Numbered from the stretch's first letter, positions 1 to 6,605 are shown. The stretch is DNA of 10,254 nt from Cyanothece sp. UBA12306 (GCA_003448685.1 DLXW01000312.1:1-10254), one strand, 5' to 3'. Notes: generated from the letters alone by a model not told the origin. Translations and numbers: made by a program.

Positions 1-39
1 CCATCAATGGTCGCTATTTTAAATAGCGACCATTGATGG
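1..39. repeat. Perfect 19-bp inverted repeat at the window edge
   Basis: Bases 1-19 are the exact reverse complement of bases 21-39, with a single T at position 20 between them. The right arm is in frame with the substrate-binding protein gene (reading TIDG), while the left arm puts a stop (TAA, 20-22) directly in front of it. A coding sequence folding back exactly at the end of the sequence is typical of a chimeric or fold-back contig end. A genuine hairpin or insertion breakpoint is possible but less likely. Confidence 0.85.
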
Positions 40-415
40 CGAAATAGCACAATCAATTGCCAATGCTGACTTTCCCAAAGCCAAACAAGTGGGATTACCT
101 CAATTATCTGAAATTTCCACCATGCTTTTAAATATCAAAACAGGTAAAGCAGATGTTGCTTTTGTTGAACCCTATTTTGCTTATGAGTTTCTCAAGAAAA
201 ACCCTGGCAGCCTCAAAAATATCGCTGCTAAAAAACCCATTAGAGTTTTTCCCAACACCATTTTAATCGGAAAAGGAGATCTAGTATTCGGGCGATTTAT
301 CGACAATGCTTTAGGAGAAATTATCAGCTTAGGAATTATTGATAAACTGTTAAAAAAGTATGAACCTGAACCAGGGCTTTTTTATCGAACTGCCCTTCCT
401 TATCGACCCAATTAA
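23..415 (+). CDS. Amino acid ABC transporter substrate-binding protein, 3' part only
   Basis: This is the C-terminal 130 residues of a periplasmic family 3 solute-binding protein, the part that captures a polar amino acid or similar small solute for the downstream permease. The open frame runs back from the first GTG (89) to codon ATA at 23, reading IATIDGEIAQS, so the gene continues upstream and 89 is not its start. Visible family features are the GKADVAFVEPYFAYEFL segment of lobe 2 and the ending in which a FIDNALGEI helix is followed by a GIIDKLLKKYEP helix, as in HisJ/GlnH-like proteins. The N-terminal lobe and signal peptide are missing because the window begins here and its first 20 bases look like a fold-back artefact. 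It lies 49 bp before the permease and was probably the first gene of that operon. The ligand cannot be inferred. Confidence 0.85.
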   Translation: MATIDGEIAQSIANADFPKAKQVGLPQLSEISTMLLNIKTGKADVAFVEPYFAYEFLKKNPGSLKNIAAKKPIRVFPNTILIGKGDLVFGRFIDNALGEIISLGIIDKLLKKYEPEPGLFYRTALPYRPN

Positions 416-464
416 TCCCCATACCTAAAACTTGATCAGGGTATTTAGTTGAGGAACAACATCG

Positions 465-1130
465 ATGGAAATTATTCGTATTTTTATTGAATATCAAGCA
501 GGGATTATAGCAGGACTCCAAACAACTTTATGGTTATCAATTATTATTTGGTTTTTGGGATTAGTTTTGGGAACCTGTTTAGGGGTTGCTGCAACCTATT
601 GGCGAGATTCTATCGGGGTTTCTGCGAGAGCCTTATCCTTTATTTTGGCGGGGTTGCCGCCTCTGGTACTGTTATTTTGGCTGCATTATCCGTTACAAAC
701 TATTCTTAAGGTTGTTATTGATCCCTTTATTACAGCTGCCGCAGCTTTATCATTAATTAATACGTTTTTGGTGGCAGATATTGTCCGCGACGCGCTGCTT
801 GATTTTCCAGAACAGTACATAACTGCGGCCAAAGTCTGTGGATTAAGTTCTCAAACAACTTTTCTACGGATACAACTTCCTTTAATTTTACGTTCTACTA
901 TTCCGCGTCTCTTATTAGTTCAAGTTACCATGCTACAAGGGACGATTTTTGCCAGTTTAATTTCCGTCGATGAAATTTTTCGGGTAGCTCAGCGCATCAA
1001 TGCTCAAATTTATCGACCAGTTGAAGTGTATACGGCATTGGGGTTACTGTTTATCCTAATTTGTGTCCCGTTGAATGGCCTGGCGCTTTGGTTGAAACAG
1101 CAATTTACCCGTAATATTTCTGAAAGATAA
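465..1130 (+). CDS. Amino acid ABC transporter permease
   Basis: This is an inner-membrane permease subunit of the binding-protein-dependent type (BPD_transp_1 fold, HisM/GlnP-like), which forms the channel through which the bound solute passes. The 221 residues match the usual length of 215-230. Hydrophobic segments lie near residues 14-46, 55-75, 87-107, 148-168 and 188-211. The cytoplasmic EAA loop that docks on the ATPase is at 116-139, running from EQYITAAKVCG to LRIQLP, with the expected Ala-Ala, Gly and final Pro. The start is supported by GAGGA at 451-455, nine bases before the ATG. It is followed after only 5 bp by the ATPase gene, so the two are almost certainly co-transcribed and translationally coupled. 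A single permease gene suggests a homodimeric channel. Confidence 0.9.
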   Translation: MEIIRIFIEYQAGIIAGLQTTLWLSIIIWFLGLVLGTCLGVAATYWRDSIGVSARALSFILAGLPPLVLLFWLHYPLQTILKVVIDPFITAAAALSLINTFLVADIVRDALLDFPEQYITAAKVCGLSSQTTFLRIQLPLILRSTIPRLLLVQVTMLQGTIFASLISVDEIFRVAQRINAQIYRPVEVYTALGLLFILICVPLNGLALWLKQQFTRNISER

Positions 1131-1135
1131 AAATT

Positions 1136-1879
1136 ATGTTACTTGCCTCAAATCTATCTAGAAACATTGAAAATCTTACCCTACTTTCTAACATTGATAT
1201 CTCGGTAGAACCAGGAAGTATTACGGTCGTTATTGGCCCTAGCGGTAGTGGAAAAACAACCTTGCTCAGAGCGTTGTCATTATTGGATCTCCCCAGTTCA
1301 GGAACCATTAGAATTGATGATGTGGTCTATTCCTTTCCCCAAGATCTAGAAGAAGAAATTATTCCCCCCTGGCCCACTGTGACAGTGGTTTTTCAACAAT
1401 TATTCCTCTGGCCCCATCTTACCCTCCGTCAAAATCTTACCCTTCCTCTGAAAGAAAAAAAATTCCGTCATTCTCATAGGGGAAATGGAAGAAACAAAGT
1501 AAAAGAAATTATTGATAAACTAGACATGGGAGCCTTTATTGATCGCTATCCCAATGAAGTCTCCATCGGACAACGACAACGCGCTGCGATCGCTCGTGCT
1601 CTGGTGTTGCAACCTCGCTATATCCTCCTCGATGAGATTACCTCTGCCCTAGATGTGGAACAAATTGCTACTGTTTTAACCCATCTTCAACTATTACGCG
1701 AACAAGGAATAGGCATTTTGTTGGTCACCCATCTACTGGGTTTTGCCCAACGAGCAGCTGATCGCATTCTCTTCATTGACAAAGGAAAAGCGATCGAAAG
1801 TGGCGGTCCAGAAATCCTCAAGAAACCCCAGTCTACCCGACTTCAACAGTTTGTAGCTACAATATACCAGGCAACATAG
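1136..1879 (+). CDS. Amino acid ABC transporter ATP-binding protein
   Basis: This is the cytoplasmic ATPase that powers the transporter encoded just upstream (GlnQ/HisP-like; 247 aa, normal length). Visible motifs are Walker A GPSGSGKTT at 34-42, a Q-loop glutamine in VVFQQ (about 87), Walker B YILLDE at 162-167 with catalytic Glu167, the D-loop SALD at 170-173, and the switch His199 in LLVTH. The signature is VSIGQRQR (142-149) instead of the usual LSGGQ. The first position and the first Gly are replaced, but the essential final Gly-Gln is kept, so it is probably functional. The gene starts 5 bp after the permease stop and has no strong Shine-Dalgarno of its own, consistent with coupling. 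A HIP1 octamer lies inside it. The transported substrate is not evident. Confidence 0.92.
   Translation: MLLASNLSRNIENLTLLSNIDISVEPGSITVVIGPSGSGKTTLLRALSLLDLPSSGTIRIDDVVYSFPQDLEEEIIPPWPTVTVVFQQLFLWPHLTLRQNLTLPLKEKKFRHSHRGNGRNKVKEIIDKLDMGAFIDRYPNEVSIGQRQRAAIARALVLQPRYILLDEITSALDVEQIATVLTHLQLLREQGIGILLVTHLLGFAQRAADRILFIDKGKAIESGGPEILKKPQSTRLQQFVATIYQAT
1586..1593. repeat. HIP1 octamer
   Basis: GCGATCGC is the highly iterated palindrome common in many cyanobacterial genomes. It lies inside the ABC ATPase gene and supports a cyanobacterial host. Confidence 0.8.
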
Positions 1880-1901
1880 AGCGAAGGAAGGATCAGACAA
1901 G

Positions 1902-1908
1902 AAGGAGG
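1902..1908 (+). promoter_or_regulatory. Strong Shine-Dalgarno of the TIR-like gene
   Basis: AAGGAGG sits six bases before the ATG at 1915 and is close to a perfect anti-16S match. It is by far the strongest ribosome-binding site in the window and fixes the start of the TIR-like gene. No convincing promoter is visible in the 35-bp gap after the ABC ATPase, so read-through from the transporter operon is possible. Confidence 0.75.
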
Positions 1909-1914
1909 CAAACT

Positions 1915-3348
1915 ATGACGAACAAAATCATTAAAATCTTCTTGGCTTCTTCATCAGAGTTAAAAGAGGATCGGCAACAGTTTGAGATTTTTATTAACCG
2001 CCAAAATAAAAAATATATTAGACAGGATATATTCCTAGATTTGGTAATCTGGGAAGATTTTCTTGATGCGATGTCAGCTACCCGTTTACAAGATGAATAT
2101 AATAAAGCAATTAGGGAATGTGACGTAGTTATTAGCCTCTTTAAAACAAAAGTAGGTCAATATACTAAAGAAGAAGTAATGACAGCTTATGAAAATTTTA
2201 AAAAGACGAAGAAACCGCTCATCTATACTTATTTTAAAAATTTTACAATTTCTGCCAGTGAAATTAATCGGGAAGACTTTGATAGTTTAAAGGATTTCCA
2301 AAATAAACTTAATGAGTTAGGTCACTTTCCTCCTCAATATAACAATATTGAAGACCTTAAAGTTAAGTTTAGCGAGCAACTAAAGAGTTTTTTACCAGGT
2401 TTGCTAGACAGCCTACCTGAGTCAAACAAAATTCAACGGGGAACAATATCCAGTATTGATACATCAAATCAACAACCGGAAAATATTATTATGATTGATA
2501 GTCCGAAAAAATCCTTAGAAATGGCTTCAAAGCTTGAAGATACAATAGATTACTGGGTATCAGATGAGATTCCAATCGACACTGTTTTGGTAACTTGGTC
2601 TAAAAAAATTGAGAATTTTAAACAACAAAAATACGATTCTGCTAAGCTCAATGAAATTGCCTCAATTCTTCAGGAATTATGCAACTTATGTAATGTTTTA
2701 AATCAGGTTAAAAAGGTACATGATCAATTTGAGATGTTGGGACAGAATCATCAAGAAAAAGCTTATTTATTCAAACAAATAAAAGATGAACTAGAAACGA
2801 TTAAAAACGAACTAGCTGAGATACGGCATAATGCTAAGAAAACTGAGGATCAGCAATATTTGTGCGGAAAAAATGACGAAAACTCCCAAAAATTAGATAA
2901 TCTAACCAAGCAAATTAAACCATTAATCGAAAGTGAGACTGAAAAACAAAATCAGTTACCTATGGTAGGAAAAACCCTTATTAAGATGATTAAGAAACAG
3001 ATCGAACAAGAGGGTGGGATTGCAAATGTTGCTAAATATTTTATTAAGGAAGATAAGTTAAAATTAGATACGGTGTTTCTTAATTCACATCCGCAATATG
3101 AAGAGGCGATTAATACACTTCCTTTCTATTCAAGAAACTTGATAGATAAGCTCAAAGACTTTAATAAGCAGTATTCTGACCTAGAAAAAGCAAATTTTTT
3201 AGAAAATGGAACCTCTGAGAAATACCAGGAATTTAGTCCTTGTTTGATACAACTAACAAAAGCAATTCAGGACATACAACTTTATGCTGACAAAGTTATA
3301 CTATTGATAGTCCCAGTTTTAAACTCTGTCATCTCTGACGTGTCTTGA
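1915..3348 (+). CDS. TIR-like (DUF4062-like) domain protein with coiled-coil C-terminus
   Basis: The protein has 477 aa. Residues 5-108 look like a divergent TIR/DUF4062-type fold. They comprise a first strand and loop KIFLASSSELKEDR (7-20), a second strand LVIWEDF (43-49), an acidic strand CDVVISLF (69-76), KEEVMTAYENF (85-95) and a final strand KPLIYTYF (100-107). Glu87 lies where TIR NADases carry their catalytic glutamate after the fourth strand, so enzymatic activity is conceivable but unproven. Residues 200-265 are predicted helical. Residues 265-345 are rich in K/E heptads and look like a coiled coil. Residues 350-477 are mostly helical with a hydrophobic last stretch (VILLIVPVLN, 461-470). 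It is the first gene of a three-gene plus-strand block that ends with a KGGVGRT ATPase. Comparable modules occur at the N-terminus of bacterial conflict and signalling proteins; here it is probably an effector or an adaptor. The fold call is by eye. The C-terminal function is unknown. Confidence 0.7.
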   Translation: MTNKIIKIFLASSSELKEDRQQFEIFINRQNKKYIRQDIFLDLVIWEDFLDAMSATRLQDEYNKAIRECDVVISLFKTKVGQYTKEEVMTAYENFKKTKKPLIYTYFKNFTISASEINREDFDSLKDFQNKLNELGHFPPQYNNIEDLKVKFSEQLKSFLPGLLDSLPESNKIQRGTISSIDTSNQQPENIIMIDSPKKSLEMASKLEDTIDYWVSDEIPIDTVLVTWSKKIENFKQQKYDSAKLNEIASILQELCNLCNVLNQVKKVHDQFEMLGQNHQEKAYLFKQIKDELETIKNELAEIRHNAKKTEDQQYLCGKNDENSQKLDNLTKQIKPLIESETEKQNQLPMVGKTLIKMIKKQIEQEGGIANVAKYFIKEDKLKLDTVFLNSHPQYEEAINTLPFYSRNLIDKLKDFNKQYSDLEKANFLENGTSEKYQEFSPCLIQLTKAIQDIQLYADKVILLIVPVLNSVISDVS

Positions 3349-3405
3349 GAAATTAATTGGTAGTTTTAAGAAGTAACGAGGTAATGAGTGAAAGGATATA
3401 GTTAA

Positions 3406-3906
3406 GTGATGAGCAATCGATTAGATAGGCAAGATTTAACTGATAAAGACCAGATATTAGAGGAAAAGCTACTTTTTGGTAAAAAGGAAGAGAAGCCTAA
3501 ACCTCAAGAAATCATCGAGCTTTTGAATGGAACATATGATTTGGTTCGAAATACAAACAAAAAAAATGATTTTGAATTTGCGCTAAATTTGTTACACAAG
3601 TGGAACTTAATTCTACTTACCTTCTACGAGGAGAAATATATCAACCATATATACAGTGTTTGCCGTGACATCGATTCTTTCCGAGATGAGCCAACAGATA
3701 CAATCTCTATAACTGCTAAAGAAAAACAGAAGTGGCAAAAGTGGGATGAGAAAGTTCCTGAATCGAGTTTAGAGGTATGGGGAGTAAAAAGTAATTTAGA
3801 TGATGTCATGACACAGAAGGAAGAAGGAGAAGATTTATCCGCTATACCCCATCTAAGTCAGGAAAAAGAAGATGAGTTGCTTGATTCTGTCTTGTTTAGA
3901 GGCTAA
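3406..3906 (+). CDS. Hypothetical acidic helical protein between TIR-like and ATPase genes
   Basis: I do not recognise this 166-aa protein. It has no signal peptide or membrane segment. The N-terminal 35 residues are charged and probably disordered. Residues 35-90 look helical (PQEIIELLNGTYDLV, then FEFALNLLHKWNLILLTFYEEKY). The C-terminal third is rich in Glu and Asp and ends in an acidic SQEKEDELLDSVLF helix. The gene begins GTG-ATG; AAAGGA at 3391-3396 is 9 bases from the GTG and 12 from the ATG, so either could be used. It is 57 bp after the TIR-like gene and 80 bp before the ATPase, in the same direction. Its position suggests an adaptor or regulator linking the two, but this is inference from context only. 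It is probably real, given its length, its ribosome-binding site and the tight gene order. Confidence 0.65.
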   Translation: MMSNRLDRQDLTDKDQILEEKLLFGKKEEKPKPQEIIELLNGTYDLVRNTNKKNDFEFALNLLHKWNLILLTFYEEKYINHIYSVCRDIDSFRDEPTDTISITAKEKQKWQKWDEKVPESSLEVWGVKSNLDDVMTQKEEGEDLSAIPHLSQEKEDELLDSVLFRG

Positions 3907-3919
3907 ATCACTTAAGCTT

Positions 3920-3946
3920 GAACAATTACTCACTCTAAAATTGTTC
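3920..3946. repeat. 8-bp inverted repeat before the ATPase gene
   Basis: GAACAATT (3920-3927) and AATTGTTC (3939-3946) are perfect arms separated by 11 bases. No T-run follows, so it is unlikely to be a strong terminator. It could be an operator or a weak attenuating hairpin, since it sits just upstream of a possible promoter for the ATPase gene. AT-rich arms make chance occurrence possible. Confidence 0.4.
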
Positions 3947-3957
3947 CCGTACAAGGC

Positions 3958-3984
3958 TTGACACTTATAACTTAAAGATAAAAT
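3958..3984 (+). promoter_or_regulatory. Possible internal promoter before the KGGVGRT ATPase gene
   Basis: A perfect TTGACA (3958-3963) is followed after 15 bases by TAAAAT (3979-3984). The spacer is short. Transcription would begin at about the ATG (3987), which implies a leaderless message. This fits the absence of a clear Shine-Dalgarno before that ATG. The assignment is tentative. Confidence 0.25.
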
Positions 3985-3986
3985 TT

Positions 3987-6536
3987 ATGAAGACAGTTAC
4001 TTTTTACTCTTACAAAGGTGGCGTGGGGCGGACATTAGTTCTGGCAAACTTTGCTGAGCATTTGGCAGCAAACGGTTATAAAGTGTTTGTTCTAGATTTG
4101 GATCTTGAAGCTCCTGGAATACATTACAAGCTAAGGCTCCCAGCGCTAGAGGAATTAGTAATTTTGACCGTCTCGTACCTTATAAAGGGAGGATTACCTC
4201 ACCTTGCACCAGTAATTTTACAGAAATATCTGAAACCAGTGGAGGAAAAAGAATTACCTCGTAATTTAGGGGTAGTCAACTATTTGAAGTATTGGTATGA
4301 CCTAGATGCAATACCGACTAATTTAGACGAATATATATATGAATACAAAAAGGCTAAGCATTTGCCCCTTAATACCATATCGATTATTTGGCTACTCCTT
4401 CGAGAAAGCAAGTTAGTTAAATCTATGGCCGGACTTCTATTCGTACGCAAGTTTCTCACCGGACCGATCAATGTAATGCCAGCAGGTAATTCAAAAGCTC
4501 GTGACTACTGGGTAAAACTTGGACGCTTAGATTGGTACAGTATTTTTCGCAAAAGAAAAGGTATTAATATGTTTCGGGCGCTCAAATATCAAATCCAAGC
4601 TCATTTTTCCCCAGACTACTTACTGATCGATGCAAGGACAGGAATTACCCCAGTTGGAGGCGTTGCAACCACCTTGATGATGCCAGATTCCCTCGTAATG
4701 CTATTTAACTGCAATAGAGAGAATCTTGATGGTGTTGGACGGGTAGCAAAGGAGGTAGCTCAGGCTCCTCGTATAGATGGCCAAAAGCCAATTGAAATTT
4801 TTCCTGTGGCAGTCCGCCTGCCCGCAATCCATTCTGAATACGATAATAGTATAAATGCGAAGATCGATAATCTTTTTAAAAAAGCCTTACAGGACTTAAC
4901 AAAAAAGATAAATTTATATCCGTCCCAGGTATTACATACTGATCGGGAAGTGGAAGTTAACGAATACCTTGTGGTTGGCAATTCCAGAACGAATGAATCC
5001 TCCGTACTTTATAAAGATTACCAAAACCTTTTTGCGAGATTACTTGGAAATACTCCTCCATTCAAGAATACTCTACTTGATGTGATAGATATAAAGTATG
5101 ACGAGCGTATGAGGCGGATCATAAATATTTTTACCTCAAAAGAATTTTTAGGGTCTAAACCCCCCAGCTTGAAAAATCTCTTGAAGAAGATAAAAATCGG
5201 CGAAGCAACCTCCCAACCTGAAAGTCCTGATAGATCTCGGTGGAATTTAGGCTGGAATGTAGAGGAACTGGGAGTAAAAGGTTGGGAAAACCAATTACCA
5301 CAGAGCCTCAAAGAAGGATTGAAAGAGTTTTGGGTATTTTTACCCAAGTTTCTCGCTTATTATGACCCAGACTTCCTAGAGGTCACACTTTCAAATTTAA
5401 GGGAAAAAGCCAAATATATTTACTTTTTGATGGATGAGCGTGATGTTACTCGGCTCAAAACAGTAGCTGTTGAAATTGCTAATAAGATGGGAAAAGGAGG
5501 AAAAGAAATTGTAGCCAAAAACCTCCGTTACATATTCGTTACAGATAATCTTTTGCGAGCCTATCTACGACATCTTAATTATTGGATTGCTAACCCAGGC
5601 AGCGATCTTCCAGACAGCAATCCTCTAAACCCTCCAGGATTTGAGGTAATTACTGAAAAAGGCAAAGTCACAGGGGCTGTTCGTCTTGAAACTGTTGAGT
5701 GCCAAGAGATTGTCAACCTTGTCAAGCATTCTTTGGGAGATGGCAAAGCTCTTGAGGGCTTCTCCGCCCTTGAGCAGATTACAAGTTCTGAGCAGAAAAC
5801 TCTTCCACCTCCACCTAAACTAGAGTTGAGTTACAAAGAGCGCATGGATCGTGTTCTTTCTATTTTAAAATCACTAAAAACCGATCCTCAAGCCCCTATC
5901 CCTAGCCATCTTTTAAGAAAGATAGAAATTGGCGCACAAACCTCTAAACCACAGAGCGACCCTGACTCTGAACTCGATAGACCTTTGTGGAATTTAGACT
6001 GGGATGGAGTAAAAGGGTGGCAAAGTAATTTACCTAAAAATCTCAAATCCTTGGGCGGATTATCAGAATTTTGGGTATTACTACCAAGTTTTCTCCCTTA
6101 TTATGACCCAGACTTCCGAGAGGTCACAGGTTCAAATTTAAGGAAAGGAGTCAAATATCTGTACTTTCTGATGGATCAGCGTGATGTTACTCGACTCAAA
6201 AAAGTAGCTGTCGAAATTGCCAATACTCTTGGGGAAGAAGGAAAAGAAATTGTTGCCAAAAACCTCCGTTATATATTTGTCACAAATAGTCTTTTCCGAT
6301 CTTATTTACGAAATCTTAATTACTGGATTGCTAATCCAAGAAGCGATATTCAATATAGTATTCAAGTAGGATTTAGCTATCCTGATAATCCTCAAGGATT
6401 TGAAGTAGTTACTGAACAAGACAAGCCTATAGGCGCTATTCCTCTTAAACAAATTGAGTGTCAAGAGATAGTTAAACTTGTAACCTATTCTTTGGGAGAT
6501 GGTAAAGCTCTTGAAGGTTTTCCGGTGATTGAATAA
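3987..6536 (+). CDS. KGGVGRT-variant ParA/MinD-like ATPase with duplicated C-terminal module
   Basis: The protein has 849 aa. Residues 1-360 form a SIMIBI (ParA/MinD/Mrp-type) ATPase. The deviant Walker A loop KGGVGRT is at 10-16, with the signature Lys10 kept and the usual P-loop Lys replaced by Arg15. Other features are the A' strand VFVLDLDLEAPG (33-44) and Walker B YLLIDARTG (211-219). The start is fixed because the P-loop begins nine residues after Met1. Residues 369-592 and 616-846 are two copies of one module. Over an ungapped 96-residue block (445-540 against 692-787), 74 residues are identical. Each copy has a WNLxW motif, GVKGW, an EFWVxLPxFL strand, and YFLMDxRDVTRLK. The linker holds PPPP (607-610). 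The module vaguely recalls small bacterial domains with an EVWV-P-L/F-E-NL-GVKY pattern, but I cannot name it. It is the last gene of the block with the TIR-like protein and is probably its NTP-dependent switch or sensor. That role is inferred. Confidence 0.8.
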   Translation: MKTVTFYSYKGGVGRTLVLANFAEHLAANGYKVFVLDLDLEAPGIHYKLRLPALEELVILTVSYLIKGGLPHLAPVILQKYLKPVEEKELPRNLGVVNYLKYWYDLDAIPTNLDEYIYEYKKAKHLPLNTISIIWLLLRESKLVKSMAGLLFVRKFLTGPINVMPAGNSKARDYWVKLGRLDWYSIFRKRKGINMFRALKYQIQAHFSPDYLLIDARTGITPVGGVATTLMMPDSLVMLFNCNRENLDGVGRVAKEVAQAPRIDGQKPIEIFPVAVRLPAIHSEYDNSINAKIDNLFKKALQDLTKKINLYPSQVLHTDREVEVNEYLVVGNSRTNESSVLYKDYQNLFARLLGNTPPFKNTLLDVIDIKYDERMRRIINIFTSKEFLGSKPPSLKNLLKKIKIGEATSQPESPDRSRWNLGWNVEELGVKGWENQLPQSLKEGLKEFWVFLPKFLAYYDPDFLEVTLSNLREKAKYIYFLMDERDVTRLKTVAVEIANKMGKGGKEIVAKNLRYIFVTDNLLRAYLRHLNYWIANPGSDLPDSNPLNPPGFEVITEKGKVTGAVRLETVECQEIVNLVKHSLGDGKALEGFSALEQITSSEQKTLPPPPKLELSYKERMDRVLSILKSLKTDPQAPIPSHLLRKIEIGAQTSKPQSDPDSELDRPLWNLDWDGVKGWQSNLPKNLKSLGGLSEFWVLLPSFLPYYDPDFREVTGSNLRKGVKYLYFLMDQRDVTRLKKVAVEIANTLGEEGKEIVAKNLRYIFVTNSLFRSYLRNLNYWIANPRSDIQYSIQVGFSYPDNPQGFEVVTEQDKPIGAIPLKQIECQEIVKLVTYSLGDGKALEGFPVIE
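5091..5762 (+). repeat. First copy of the duplicated C-terminal module (in-gene)
   Basis: This stretch encodes residues 369-592 of the ATPase, from YDERMRR to GKALEGF. Nucleotide similarity to the second copy is also high in places: a 21-base run around the YYDPDF codons (about 5356-5376) is identical to the run at about 6098-6118. This points to a fairly recent duplication or to gene conversion. Confidence 0.85.
5832..6524 (+). repeat. Second copy of the duplicated C-terminal module (in-gene)
   Basis: This stretch encodes residues 616-846, from YKERMDR to GKALEGF. It is collinear with the first copy. The main differences are extra residues near 655-666 and 788-800, which are loop-like regions. 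The conserved core (EFWVxLP to LNYWIANP) is ungapped between the copies. Confidence 0.85.
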
Positions 6537-6558
6537 TTAACTTCAAATACAACACTAG

Positions 6559-6593
6559 CCGTTAACATTAGAATAGTTTGCAGGGGTTAACGG
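6559..6593 (+). terminator. Inverted repeat after the ATPase gene, possible terminator
   Basis: CCGTTAAC (6559-6566) pairs perfectly with GTTAACGG (6586-6593) across a 19-base loop, 22 bases after the ATPase stop. A moderately T-rich stretch (TTGTTTATT) follows. The long loop and lack of a clean T-run make it a weak intrinsic terminator, but the position fits the end of the three-gene block. It overlaps the dispersed repeat copy at 6582-6605, which offers an alternative fold. Confidence 0.4.
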
Positions 6594-6605
6594 TTGTTTA
6601 TTCCT
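6582..6605 (+). repeat. Dispersed palindromic repeat, copy 1
   Basis: This 24-base stretch (AGGGGTTAACGG followed by TTGTTTATTCCT) matches 20 of 24 positions with the reverse complement of 7519-7542. It can form a hairpin if G-U pairs are allowed. It appears to be a decayed copy of the same short element that sits past argG. Confidence 0.5.

Noticed and set aside
89..415. GTG at 89 as the true start of the first gene
   Set aside because: The protein-like frame continues upstream to 23 with family-like residues and there is no ribosome-binding site; the gene is truncated by the window edge.
5018..5347. Minus-strand open frame of 109 codons
   Set aside because: It is antisense to the first repeat module of the ATPase, shows no recognisable family and is best explained as a shadow.
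5091..6524. CRISPR or other spaced repeat array in the ATPase gene
   Set aside because: There are two long coding copies only, with no short repeats at regular intervals.
1915..6536. FxSxx-COOH peptide system
   Set aside because: No small precursor ending in FxSxx and no radical SAM maturase is visible; only the ATPase motif and a TIR-like protein are shared.
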